Below, one piece after another: positions 35,931 through 48,190 of a stretch of DNA of 64,000 nt (its first letter is position 1; the number at the start of each line of letters is the position of its first letter). This stretch comes from Lycium barbarum (lineage: Eukaryota > Streptophyta > Magnoliopsida > Solanales > Solanaceae). The stretch lies in the NCBI RefSeq assembly GCF_019175385.1, contig NC_083337.1, positions 20,879,885 to 20,943,884 on the forward strand, in the 5' to 3' direction. Below the pieces are notes generated by a model. It did not search any database. It was not told where the DNA came from and was given only the letters and a program-made list of their open reading frames with translations. The translations under genes were made by a program, and so were the position numbers.

Positions 35931-38095
35931 TGTCACGACCCAACTTACGGGCCGTGCGGGCACCTACCGTGTTTCTACCTAGTAGGCGAACCCTTATCAA
36001 CCAACCCAATGTTCAAACAGTTTTGTTAACACCAAAATACTTAACAATCACAAATTAAAAGTAAAACTCATGGTGACTCTATTATTGATACAAGAAAACT
36101 GGAAAATCCCCGGATATAGTCTAGATAGGTACAAGAGCTCCTATTACACAAGGATAAACAAAATAAACGACATAGCCTCTGCCTGGAATGAGATGAGCAA
36201 GGCTGTAGGAAGATGTCCGGTAATCCACAAGGAGAAACTTCAACTTAAAACCTGCAACATACCTACACCCAAAAAGGATGTAGTAAGAGTAGTATCAGTA
36301 CACCACACGTACTGGTAAGCATCATAGGTCGACTAAGATTAGTTCACGCAACACAATATAAAATCAATAAGATAAGCAGATAAGTCAACGGGCGCCCTTA
36401 AGAATCCCAATATAGATTGTTATACCGATAAGAACTCACTTCTCTACTCCCAGTTATTTCAGTTCTCTTATTTCCACAGTATTACCGGTTATCCGATTAG
36501 TCAAATGTAGTCCTATTTCGTATTCCTTTAGGCCAATTAATTAAGTCTTATCTCCTCATTTATACTAACGTCTACTTCCTGATTATTAGTTTTACAACTT
36601 TCTATCCGGTTCACTCGCCAAGATATGATGCATCCACGAAACATACTCACCACACTTCCACCAATCACTGGAACTCTTTAAGTCCATTAGACTAAATGCA
36701 GAAGTCTACCACTTAATAATTCGCTCTTAGACCAACACCTTCATATTGATCAACACCTCACACAATACAACACAATTATAGGAGATGCACAATGCAATGT
36801 GATAGACTGACAACACATAAATATTAGGATATGGAAGTATGAAATGCAATGCGATACGAAGACCAAATTCTCGCTATACATACATGCTAACTGATGTCAT
36901 TGCTCAGTAGTCATGACCTGCAGTGGACCCATGGTGTCCATGCACCAGTCGTTCCGGATTCTTTTCTCGGACCCGAGTCATACTCAAGGCCACATCCTCA
37001 CCCCCGGTCAAATATGCCTTTTCATACATGTAAATATATTTACCTTTACATTGCTGCCAATGATCGACTGTCAATAGTACCTCATATTCAACTAAACTCG
37101 GCCATACAAATCGAATAACACAACTGACACTTACTCAGACTTTCTGCTCCATGTATTACCTTATAACCACATGTAATATATGCAACGATGCTAATGAATG
37201 AAAACAATGTCATGAAATATGACCTTGGATGCGTACACTATTATGCCATCTTTTCAACTTACCCAATGCAGCCATTTTATATTAACAAGAATGAACAACC
37301 ATATGGATATTGTAGTTTACTCAACAATCAATACGGAGACTAAATATAACTGGGAATAAATAATCTAGCTTCGAAATATCCCTTCCTAACCAAAAAAAAT
37401 AATCACTTCCTATTCCGTAACTCATAAAAATCAACAATAGCAGTACTCAATACTCAATTATATACTCGTTGTTACCCTAGTTACTATTTACACATAACTT
37501 CCGTTAAATTATGAATATATCCATCCAAACTCCGTGTCCAAAGACCTAATCATGCAATATCCCGTCAACTCTATATGTATATACGATTCACTAATCAAAG
37601 TCTAACTCAAGTAAACCGTAGCCTACCTCGATGACGAACATCTGTTCAAATTTCCATGAAATACTCGCCCTCCTTTCCCTTATCCGAATCCATGAGAGAT
37701 GATAGTTGTAGGGAAAGATGTGGAGAATGTTGGAGAAGCCTCTTTTTCTTGGTGTTAAGGATTTTTCTTCTTGTAAAACCTAATAGCAGCCTTGGAGGGT
37801 CTTTTATTAAAAAGGAGTGTGGATTATAAAACTGAGTATAGAAAAACGCATCTACTGGTCCGTGACGTCCACTACGGCAGACGTCAGGTTTGCTGCAGCA
37901 GGACCGCTATGGCGGTACTCTAGCTACTATAGCGGACCAACTTCTGCTCGGGCCCACAATTTTTAACTATTTCCGAAACTGATTTTCCCACTATTAATCA
38001 TTTAAACACCCTATGGGGCTTACTATTTAAGATCGTAGACCTAGATTGGGCATGCGTTCGCGAAGTATTGACTAACCAACGGGCGAGTCGTTGCA
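35931..38095 (-). mobile_element. Solo LTR, Tekay/Del-type family A, copy A2
   Basis: 2165 bp. It starts TGTCACGACCC and ends GAGTCGTTGCA, inserted in the Athila 5' LTR. Flanks GGTTG (35926-35930) and AGTTA (38096-38100) are each one base from GGTTA, which is the uninterrupted sequence at 23640 in the sister LTR. That fits a 5-bp duplication with one mutation per side. The U3 palindrome cluster is at 37858-37938 and the TATA-like GGATTATAAAAC at 37821 (plus-strand reading). Confidence 0.9.
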
Positions 38096-38483
38096 AGTTA
38101 ATTATGCCAAGTAAATTACTCTTATTCCTAAGTGAATTTATCAAACAAGGGTTAACGCCTTGAGTTCTTGTTACTAGTTCTTACCAAACCCTAATTATAT
38201 CCCCAAATAAATCAGGGTTTATGGAGTTAGCTAATGTTGGCAACCACTAACTATTAATGAATAATGAAGAACAAGTAAACCCTAACAATCCATTATGCAT
38301 ATATAAATCCCAATTGCCAATCACAAAACACACATCTTTGGGTTCACGACCTTAGTAAGGGAGTTTAGTTACTCATAACAAAGAACAGAGAATAAAATAT
38401 TGAAGAATTCATAATTGCTTACTTTTGATGATAAGAGAAATTAATAATACTTGAATTGATGTTTGAAAGCTCCAAAACAAAGG

Positions 38484-39640
38484 AATATCCAGCCTCATAA
38501 AACTGTTAGCCAAAGTCTGAACCTCTCTAGATAACAAACGCTCTGAAGAGATCAAACGAGCCAGACTTCCCATACTAGCTGACCACGCGTCGGCCACCAC
38601 ATTTTTCTTAACAGGATGATATAGAATGGTGATGTCATAATCCTTCAGCAATTCCATCCATCTCCGCTGCCTAGAGTTCAGATCCCTCTGAGTGAACACA
38701 TGCTGCAAGCTGCGATGATCGGTGTACACATCACAATGGACACTATACAAGTAGTGCCTCCAGATTTTCAGCGCAAACACCACTGCTGCTAATTCTAAGT
38801 CATGAGTAGGATAGTTCTTCTCATGAAATTTCAACTGTCGAGAAGTGTAAGCAATCACCTTATTTTCTTGCATCAAAACAACGCCTAAACCAGAGCGAGA
38901 AACATCATAATAAACAACAAAATTCTTGCCCTCCACGGGCAACGCTAGAATAGAAGTTGTTGTCAACAAGGTCTTGAACTTTTGAAAGCTCTCGTCACAC
39001 TCGTCGGACCATTGAAACGGTACCTCCTTTTGAGTCAAACAGGTCAAATGAGAAGCAATAGAGGCAAACCCCTTCACAAACCAGCGACAATAGCTAGCCA
39101 GACCAACAAAACTACAAATATTGTTCACTGATGTGGGCCTAGCCCATTCCCTGACAGCCTGAATTTTCTGCGGATATACCATAATACCCTCCTTCGAAAT
39201 CACATGGCCTAAGAAGGACACAAAAGACAACCAAAATTCACACTTGGAGAAATTATCATACAACTTCTTCTCCCGCAATACTCCAAGAGCTATTGTTTCT
39301 CACGCTCCTCCTTACTTCTAGATTACACCAGGATATCATTAATGAACACTATTATGAAAGAATCTAAATAGGGCTTGAAAACACTATTCATCAGATCCAT
39401 GAACGCAGCTGGAGCATTAGTAATCCCAAAGGCATTACCAAGTACTCATAGTGTCCATACTTGGTCCTGAAGGCTGTCTGAGGAACATCTTCTTCCTGAA
39501 TCTTTAACTGGTGATACCCTGACCTTAAGTCAATTTTAGAGAACACAAACCCTGTAGCTGATCAAACAAATCACCATTCGGGGGATGGGGTACTTGTTTC
39601 GGATAGTAACCTTATTCAGCTGACGATAATCGATACACAT
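38484..39640 (-). pseudogene. Tekay/Del-type RT and RNase H, truncated
   Basis: The RT palm (about 39300-39640) is in broken frames, with [17 protein letters not shown] sequence and a finger-palm block near 39340. The thumb and RNase H are open in one frame (38484-39278): [77 protein letters not shown] and [17 protein letters not shown]. First-Asp block reads [10 protein letters not shown] where YCDAS would be usual. It stops at [10 protein letters not shown], where the sequence jumps into the Athila LTR. Integrase, chromodomain and 3' LTR are absent. Confidence 0.9.
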
Positions 39641-40527
39641 ACGCATAGACCCGTCCTTCTTTTTAACAAATAACACGGGAGCACCCCAAAGAGAGGCACC
39701 CGGATCCTCTCCTCCTCAGTAGGCAGCAACTGAAGAGCATATCGGGACAAGGAATGAAATCGGGACTCATAAATAGCAACAGACGAGTTCCCTTGATTAA
39801 TATTAGCAAAGTCGTCCTTCTTCCTGTCCCTCAGAGTACGCGGAACATACTTATCTAAAAACACTGAATAGAACTGAACCCAAGTCAACAGAGGTGACCC
39901 AGCTGGCCTACACTCCACATGTGCCCTCCACCACAACTTGGCATCACCCAAGAACTGAAAAGTCACAAACTCGACACCATACTTGTCCACCGTCCCCATC
40001 TTATGGAGCGTCTCATGACAATCTATAATGAACTCGTACGCATCCTCTGACTTAGTACCATGGAAAATCGGAGGCTTCATCTTAGTGAACCTCCAGAATA
40101 AATCATGCTCCTCACCGGTCATCACCGGCCCTGCAACTGGCCTCGAAAATACCTCGAAACCCGAAACTTCATCCAAGTGAGGTACCACTGCTGCGGCATG
40201 CTGAACTCCTGGAGCCTGAACTCTGTCCGGACCTGGGGCTGCTATCCCTGCACCCCTTCCTGTTGGAACGGTCGGTATCGCTTCGGTCTGTGCCAACCCA
40301 TGTAACCAGTTCAGCACCTGAATCATCGCATCTAGTAAACCTGGAGCAGCTGCAGCCCCTGGCGGAGCTGGTACTGTCGCTGGCTGAGCTGGTGTGGCTG
40401 CATCTCCCGTGGACTCATTAGGAGCCACTGGAGGCACGGGATCAACTGCTAAGACTCCTTCCCCAACCGGTGCTGCCCCTCTACCTTCTCCACTACCTCC
40501 ACCTGCTGCCGCGCGTGTTCTAGCCAT
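39616..40527 (-). pseudogene. Tekay/Del-type gag fused to RT by internal deletion
   Basis: The ATG at 40527 gives MARTRAAAGGGSGEGRGAAP, then a Pro/Ala-rich N-terminus. The gag core follows: PPIFHGTKSEDAYEFIIDCH, GDAKLWWRAHV, WVQFYSVFLDKYVPRTLRDR and [20 protein letters not shown]. At about 39697 the reading switches abruptly into RT coding sequence (in another frame: [20 protein letters not shown]) and then hits a stop. The CCHC knuckle and protease are missing, so roughly 1 kb or more was deleted. The start is supported by the primer site and leader just upstream. Confidence 0.9.
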
Positions 40528-40551
40528 CTGCGAGAGAATGAAAGATAGTTA

Positions 40552-40584
40552 GATACCAATTTGAATCATCCCGATACCAATTGG
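40552..40584 (-). repeat. 21-bp leader repeat carrying primer-site echo
   Basis: GATACCAATTTGAATCATCCC and GATACCAATTGGAATCATG start 21 nt apart, between the primer site and the gag ATG. The minus strand of each contains TTGGTATC, the first part of the methionine-tRNA primer site. Confidence 0.8.
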
Positions 40585-40715
40585 AATCATGTAGCACGAA
40601 AGAAAGAAAAGGAATTTTTCCTAGTGTCCGGTAGCCTCCTGAAGATAAGTACAGATGTCTCCATACCGATACTCTACTAGACATGTCCTTGTCCGAAGAG
40701 ATCGATGAACCTAAA

Positions 40716-40728
40716 GATCTGATACCAA
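40716..40728 (-). other. Primer-binding site, initiator Met-tRNA type
   Basis: The minus strand reads TTGGTATCAGATC a few nt after the LTR. It matches the usual TGGTATCAGAGC with one change. Confidence 0.85.
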
Positions 40729-40731
40729 TTT

Positions 40732-43094
40732 TATCACGACCCAATCTGCCATGACTAGTACCCACACTAACTCCTGGTGGGCGAACCAACACACCTAACC
40801 ATCTACTCATTTAAATTCCATTTTTGAATAGCCAATTCATAACAAAATAACGCAAGATTAATCAAAAGTAGTCATGCCATAAAACAATAATGTAAATGCG
40901 GAAGTCCTAACTATTATAATCCCAAAATCCGAAAGTCACCATACAAGGACTCAAATCCAAAACATGTCTAAGGAATGTATACTGTCTGAAATAAATAACC
41001 ATCAATGTCTGGAATGGAAATAGACATTAGAATAAGAAGATCTTCGGGCGGCCTGACATAGATAGAAGATCACCCTCAATCTGTCAGCAAATGGCCTCAA
41101 CGCTAAATGTGAGGTTGGGTAGCAGTCTATGGATCACAATCTGCACTCAAAAGAATGCAGCAAGGTAGTATCAGTACAAATACTATGTACCGGTAGATAT
41201 CATAGGTCGACTAAGATTAGTATCATGCATAAATCACAAAATCAATAAAATAGACAGACCAGTCAACAATGCATAATCAAATAGCTTACAACAAGTCAAC
41301 CAAAGATATTAACAAATCAAGTCCACCAATGATGTTAACAATCAAGTCAAGCAATGATACTAATAATCAAGTCAACGGGAACAAACAATTGAATAAACCT
41401 CCTAACAACACTCTCACTTACTCAACCACTGATCACTTATGTACATACATGCTAACTGGTGTCTTTGCCCAATAGCCATGACCTGCAGGGGACCTATGTT
41501 GTCCATGTACCACTCGTTCCGGAACGAATCTCGGACCATGATCTCACAATTAGGCCACATCCTCACCCCCTCTCAACTGTGCCTTTTCATATCTAAGTCA
41601 CATCCTCATCCCCGGTCAAATGTGCCTTTCTGTATATGTACATATTTACTGTCACATCACTTTCAATGATCGGTTATCAAGTATTATTTCAATTTTATCA
41701 AGAAGATCTTTTTAATCTCTCACCACAATTATCACCAAGATATAGATCACAACACATCGAATACTGGCATTAAGCCCACATTATCACTCAATCAAAAACA
41801 TAGGAATTTCAACCACACATTATGCCCGAAGACTAGATATGCTTTCTCCTATTAATCTCATAACGCATACAATCAACTAATCAAAGTCTGACTCAAGTAG
41901 ACCGTAACCTACCTCAACTGCAGAACTGGAACAATGCGAATTATTCCGCTATAGCCTTTCCCTTCTGTAGTGCCTCAAAACGCTCAAAGTCTTGCAATTA
42001 AGATGCTAAATAAGTCACAATCACCCTAGTCAACAATATCAATTCAAAGAACACCCTTCCACCTTTCTAATGGGTGAGTAGTTACTGGGCGTAAATCATC
42101 CTAACATTGGCCTTAGCAACCACAAACTATAAATTTATAAGGTTATTCAATCAAATTATCTCTTACAAGCAGTTTCTATGGTCAAGTTACCATTTTTATG
42201 AAACCCTAAGTGTCAATTCACTTAGTTCATGTCTCTAACGGTTCAATTCTTGATTAGAAAGTGATACCCCAAGCCTTTAGATGGTAATCACACAATAACA
42301 TTCATCATCCACCAACTATTTAGGGTCTATTAAGCTCTAGGGTTACTATTCCCAATTCACCTTTGTAGACCTATTAGAATGATGACAATCTTAGAGATGA
42401 AAGCATAATGAACAAAGGAATAATTGAGACTTCCCTCTCAAGAATATTCTTTCCCTAGCTTTAGAATTTCGCTCTAGGTACTCTTTGGGAACTGTTTTGG
42501 AGTTTTATGAATAAAGAATTCAGAACTAAGTGTTTAAAAGCTGGGATTCTGTCCCCGTCAACCGCTGCGGTGGTCATTATGCCGCTGCAGCGGTCTCGCT
42601 AGCGAGCAAGTGCCCGCTGTAGCGAACCTAACAAAATGTTTGCCTCCACTGTGGCGAGCCTGGTCCCGCTATAGCGCAAGCGCTACATCGGTCCAGTGGC
42701 CGCCATAGTGGACACCCGAAGTTCCGTCTGACCACCACGGCGAAGGCACGCTGCTACAGTGGTCCCGCCGCAGTGGTACCACTGAGTCAGTAAGCTCGGT
42801 AATTTCACCAGTTTTTCATTCAACCATATAACACTTCATCTGAGGCCTCACAAACACCAAAGAAACATGCACATTAATGTAAAAACACCATACGGACTTA
42901 CCCGTGGCCTCGGAATTCCCAACCGAGGTCTAATTTCCTATGTCGCCCCCTAATGGACTCAAAACAACCAACCAATAATCACAAACAAGCCAATTTTTCG
43001 GTTCTTAGACTTCTACAATTGAGTTTCTATTAGCTCGTTCTACTATTGGTAGGGTGATCCTAGATTTTCCATAACGACCAGGAGGATCGTTACA
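40732..43094 (-). mobile_element. 5' LTR of the Tekay/Del-type element (family A)
   Basis: 2363 bp. Termini are TATCACGACC (TG decayed to TA) and GGATCGTTACA. U5 shares blocks with copies A1, A2 and A3: GTAGTATCAGTACAAATACT, CATAGGTCGACTAAGATTAG and GGTCAAATGTGCCTTTC. The U3 palindrome cluster is at 42561-42780. It is inserted in the 3' LTR of element B: flanking AAATATACATCCA (43095) matches AAATCTACATCCA at 47206. Confidence 0.9.
42561..42780 (-). promoter_or_regulatory. CpG palindrome cluster in U3 of family-A LTR
   Basis: About 14 diverged motifs, such as GCCGCTGCAGCGGT, CCCGCTATAGCGCAAGCGCT, CGCTAGCGAG and ACCACCACGGCG. A TATA-like TTTAAAA follows in transcription order at 42533-42539. 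Confidence 0.65.
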
Positions 43095-44090
43095 AAATAT
43101 ACATCCAAGATTATTCATACAACAATCAGGCCATAGGAACACTTTTACACTCAAACTTAGCTAGTTAAATAAATTAACGGAATTCAGACAACATTTCCCC
43201 TATATTGTCTACCCTAACCAATTTCAAAACAGCTCCCAAACATCAATAACAACATTAACAATAACATAATCAAGATGCTATATGACAAACATATATAAAT
43301 CCATCCAAGAATTCCTTCGAAAATTAGCCCATAAGCCAACAACATCAACATATCAGACTAAGACCTTTATACTATGTTTTCCTTCACTTTAAACCATTAA
43401 AATCCTCCAAAAATAACTCAATATCAAAGTCAAGATGAAGAACATACCTTATACTTGATGAAATTCAACTCACACAACTTGCTTCAAGACCAAACTCACC
43501 ACAATATCAAGTAGAAGCAAGAACAATCACTTTTCATGAACTAATTTAGTGTAATCTAGTTGAATTCTTGATCTAAGGGGCTATAAATGTTTAAGAAATA
43601 TTTATGGTGGTTTCTAGAGCTCAATAGAGTGTAGAATGATGATAAAATAAGGGAAATAGGGTATTTATACCCCTTGAAGGTCGGTTCCACCGCCTTCCAA
43701 ATGGGGCCCGTGGAGAAGCCATCTGACTGCCTATTTTGAAACCCTCATAACTTTCTACTCTGATATTGTATCGACGAACGGTTTGCTGCATTGGATACTA
43801 GACGCAATGAACTTCAATTTGCATAGGTTATGCATTCAATAACTCCTCATATTCTAGGAGAAACACATCCCTCAAGTTGGACCAGAATTTCTTGTCTAAA
43901 AGTTTGCCAAGTTTTCCAAACTTTTGACAAACTTAATTTCTTCGATTCGCTTGATCCCAAAACCTTTAGACACTTGCTTAGCACTTGTTAAAAGTATTCC
44001 TTATCCTTATAAGGGTTCCATGAGCTCTCCGAGCTTAGGTTAGTTTACTTACGACACAAACGAGACAATATGTGTTTTTGAGGTGTAACA
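43095..44090 (-). mobile_element. 3' LTR of element B, truncated
   Basis: In minus orientation it starts TGTTACACCTC at 44090 after a purine tract. Through 43105 it is nearly identical to 47220-48190 (for example GATTCATACAACAATCAGGC and CAACTTGCTTCAAGACCAAA). The other 1.7 kb was displaced by the Tekay element and lost. A TATA box lies in GGGTATTTATACCCC at about 43668. Confidence 0.9.
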
Positions 44091-45476
44091 TCCTCCCCCC
44101 TAGAAACATTCATCCTTGAATGTTAAGTTCTCAGAGATCTTATGGAAAATTTGGCAGATCTTCCTCTGTAACTGTAATACTATTGACTTGTCACGCAGCC
44201 AACCAACAACACAATGCCACACAGGGCTACAACAATTAGTAATAACAATGGTCCCACAGACCAATGACAGTAACTAGCAATATATACATACCTGAAGGCT
44301 ATGATGTCTCAGTCTGGATCTCCTTTGGTAATGGAAACAAATACGGATATATGAATCTTATATCTCGGTATAACACCCTTGCCAATATACTCTACACAAT
44401 AAGGAGACCCTTTTCAATATCTAGCTTATTAAATGTCTTACATCGTTCTCTTACCTCTTCTACCCAAACATATCCCTTTTTAAACATTCAAACAATAACT
44501 ATCCTTGGAGAAATCTTGTGTTCGGTATCATATCCTTTTTAGACATTAAACATCATTATCCTTATAACAGATATTCTTTGCGTTTTCGTAATTCCTATTT
44601 CACCTCTTTCTGCTCATAAACCATTGGCATGTTTACACTTAAGGATCATATTTAAACATATACGTATCCTTTCCACATCTTACCTCGAGGGGAACATATG
44701 TATTCAATCTAATCATATCGATGTCTCATTAATAAAACACTTCTAAGGTTGATAACCATTCACAGTATATCCACAGTCCTTCTCTATTACCCAACTTAAA
44801 ATCCCATCAAACTTCTTCTTTTTAAGTCCGATCAGAATACTTCAAAATTTATCTTAACAGAATTGCATATAATATATCAATACCACCCTCAAGGGTGTGC
44901 AAACAATATTACCACAATAGTTGTTCCTGACGTCATTGCTCATCCCTTTGTACTGTACTATCTTCCCTTACTTACAAGTCATTCATTTCTTACTGATTCT
45001 TCTTAATACCCATCATTCGTAATTCTGTAGATATAGTCTCTTCATCAAACTATGTTCCCCACACATGCCCTTCCTGATTAATCATACTTTTGCCTTATTA
45101 CCACAACATATCTTTTTCCACCGTACTATTAACATATTCACAATTTTAACCCATCGTCTAACCACAGATTCCACTCTAGGTTCCTCTTTAATATTACGCC
45201 TCTTCTTTTCCCCCGTCTTCATTGCAATCCTCGAATCACCCACAGTCTTTTATGAAGAAGTCGTTGTCAAACTGTAAAACAACAGAGGTCAGGGTTGAAG
45301 ATTTACACCCTATGACTCAGCTCTATAGCACGATCTAAGATACAAAGAAGGGTAACTATCCTAAATGCCCTGCAGCCTCTTGTTTATAAGTGTGGCGCGC
45401 TTCACACCCATACACAAGACTCTGCTGGACATGGCTTGTAGAAAACTCTAGGATAGAACTGCTCTGATACCACTTC
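44091..45476 (-). mobile_element. Non-coding internal region of LTR element B
   Basis: It is bounded by a polypurine tract (44091-44101, minus TAGGGGGGAGGA) and an initiator-Met primer site (45461-45472, minus TGGTATCAGAGC). Only 1.39 kb separates the two LTRs, and I recognise no gag or pol motif on either strand. This is the structure of a large non-autonomous LTR derivative that must have been mobilised in trans. Confidence 0.75.
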
Positions 45477-46083
45477 TGAGTGGGCCATAATGCTAACTCG
45501 TAGATACCATAAGCTGTATGGGACACAATCCCAAAACAAAATATAGTTTTCATACGTAATCAAGCTAATCCTAAGTACGTATACTAGCAAGGAAATCCAT
45601 GGTAATGATACAACATAATATAGACCGAGATGACCATAGGACGTCCAACGGTGCATTTTTGTCTACGAGTCTCTACTGGAGTACATGACATAATGTGGCC
45701 GAGATAGGGCCCCGCCATACCCATGCGAATGCATATGCAACCATGCTGACTCAGAGAGCAACTCCGGAACAAGTGGAGTGCTACAACACTGTCTGCTGAG
45801 ATGATATCCTACTGGGAGATCCGTCAACCTATATCTCAAGACTTGCGGGCATGAAACGCAGCACCCCCAGCAAAGGGATGTCAGTACGAATAATGTACCG
45901 AGTATGTACGGCAGAAAATGTAACATAATAAACATATACTGAAAAGAAGGAGAATAAGAATCAACCTGGCGTTTCTGACTTACCAATGAGAATCTAGCAT
46001 GTATATCTCTCTATACTCTCATGTGCTTAACTACATCTATGTAAAATACTGTCTCTCTGACCTACTTATCATCCTGGTACTAT

Positions 46084-46288
46084 CTGCCCAAGTGATTAGT
46101 GGTAACTACCCGACCGGCCATAGCACGGTGATTACTGCCCATCCGATTATCGCCCGATGGTAGAGCGCAACTGCCCGACTGATCAATGGTAACTGCCCAA
46201 CCAGCCGTAGTTCGGTGGTAATAACTGCTCAACTAGCCGTAGCATGGTGGTAAATACATAACTGCCCAACTGGCCATAGACCAGTGGT
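46084..46288. repeat. Degenerate ~40-bp tandem repeats in LTR B
   Basis: Repeated TAACTGCCCAACCAGCCGTAG and GGTGGTAA-type motifs in five or so diverged copies, leading directly into the better-preserved 40-bp array. Confidence 0.6.
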
Positions 46289-46489
46289 AAATATGAATGC
46301 ATTTGTTGCGGAACATGCAACCCGATCCAAATATGAATGCATGTGTTGCAGAATGTGCTGCCCGATCCAAATATGAATGCATGTGTTGCAGAACGTGCAG
46401 CCCGATCCAAATATGAATGCATGTGTTGCAGAACGTGCAGCCCGATCCAAATATGAATGCATGTGCTACGGAACGTGCAGCCCGATCCA
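46289..46489. repeat. 40-bp tandem repeat, five copies, in LTR B
   Basis: Units of AATATGAATGCATGTGTTGC and AGAACGTGCAGCCCGATCCA, exactly 40 nt each. Middle copies are almost identical and edge copies diverged, as expected of unequal exchange. Reading frames through it give repeat peptides and are not genes. Confidence 0.9.
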
Positions 46490-48190
46490 AATACCCCTAT
46501 AGGTACTCTTTATATTCTTCTAGTGCTCGTTCTTTATCTATTAGCTTCTATGTCACCCTTAGTCGTATAAACATTCTTCTAAATTGCACTTTCTGAATTG
46601 ACCCAACCTTGACTACCTCACGAAGACATCATGAGCTTTACTTTCTAATATCATATGCCCTATTAGGGATCTTATAACTAACATAGTAATTCTTATACAC
46701 CCGTGATGGTCACTACTTATCTGTTGATGCCTACATGATCACGTAAAACTTATAAACACATTTTCGGGCTATTAAGACTTCTTCTTGATTAAGTAATCCT
46801 TAGTCAATTCATGGATACATCATAAGCCTTCCTTCTAACATTAAGTACCTCATTAGAGAATCCTATAACTAGCATACTATTCATGACTTACAAAACATTC
46901 CTTGAGAACACATTTCTAAATTCATCGGAGTGACCCAAGGTCGTTATACCTCCGATTACCATTATGAAGCTAACGTCATGAACATATCTCATCTTGAAGG
47001 AACAATAATCATAAGATGAGACCAACATAAAAAATATTGTAATTGAACATCAAGAATATAAGCTTCTAGCATTTCTATAAGAGGAATCATTATGGACATC
47101 ATTTGTGAAAGTTCATAATAATAGGATCATGCCTTAAGAAAGAAAGGGACAACTTGAACATACCTTGCTGCTTACTTAGCCACTCAAAGGCTGCCTTCCA
47201 AGCCTGCAAATCTACATCCAATATGATTCATACAACAATCAGGCCATAGGAACACTTTCACACTCAAACTTAGCTAGTTAAATAAGTTAACGAAATTCGG
47301 ACAGTATTTCCCCTATATTATCCACTCCATCCAATTCCAAAACAGCTCCCAAACATCAATAATAACATAATCATGATACTACATGACAAACATATACAAA
47401 TCCATCCAAGACTTCCTTCAAAAATCAGCCCATAAGCCAACAACATCAACATATCAAACTACGACCTTTATACTATGTTTTTTCTTCACTTTAAACTATT
47501 AAAATCCTCCAAAAACAACTCAATATCAAAGTCAAGATGAAGAACATACCTTATACTTGAAGAAATTCAACTCACACAACTTGCTTCAAGACCAAACTCA
47601 CCACAATATCAAGTAGAAGCAAGAACAAACACTTTTCATGAACTAATTTAGTGTAATCTAGTTGAATTCTTGATCTAAGGGGCTATAAATGTTTAAGAAA
47701 TATTTATGGTGGTTTCTAGAGCTCAATAGAGTGTAGAATGATGATAAAATAAGGGAAATAGGGTATTTATACCCCTTGAAGGTCGGTTCCACCGCCTTCC
47801 AAATGGGGCCCGTGGAGAAGCCATCTGACTGCCTATTTTGAAACACTCATAACTTTCTACTCTGATATTGTATCGACGAACGGTTTGCTGCATTGGAAAC
47901 TAGACTCAATGAACTTCAATTTGCATAGGTTATGCATTCCATAACTCCTCATATTATAGGAGACACACCACCCTTAAGTTGGACCAGAATTTCCTATTCA
48001 AAATTCTGCCAAGTTTTCCAAAATTTTGACAAATTTAATTTCTTCGATTCACTTAATCTCGAAATCTTTAGACACTTACTTATCACTTGTTAAAAGTATT
48101 TCTTAACCTTATAAGGGTTCCATGACCTCTCTGAGCTTACGTTAATTTACTTACGATGCAAACGACATAATTTTTTTTCGAGGTGTAACA

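Larger units (their letters stand above)
34111..38488 (-). mobile_element. 5' LTR of Athila element, in three pieces and truncated
   Basis: Pieces 34111-34194, 35607-35930 and 38096-38488 align in order with 23231 to about 24031 of the 3' LTR. They are separated by two solo LTR insertions. The rest of the LTR (U3 with TATA box and palindromes) is missing, because at 38484-38488 the sequence switches to the RNase H end of the Tekay-type element. The element has therefore lost its promoter on this side. Confidence 0.9.
45477..48190 (-). mobile_element. 5' LTR of element B
   Basis: 2714 bp. In minus orientation it begins TGTTACACCTCG at 48190 and ends GGCCCACTCA four nt before the primer site. 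It contains two tandem arrays (46084-46288 and 46289-46489). It is inserted into the leader of the Tekay-type element to its right; the flank is GATCA. A TATA box lies in the inverted repeat GGGTATTTATACCCC (47761-47775). Confidence 0.85.

Noticed and set aside
46183..46490. Repeat peptide frames (HSYLDRAARSATHAF type)
   Set aside because: They are read-through of the 40-bp LTR array in several frames at once.
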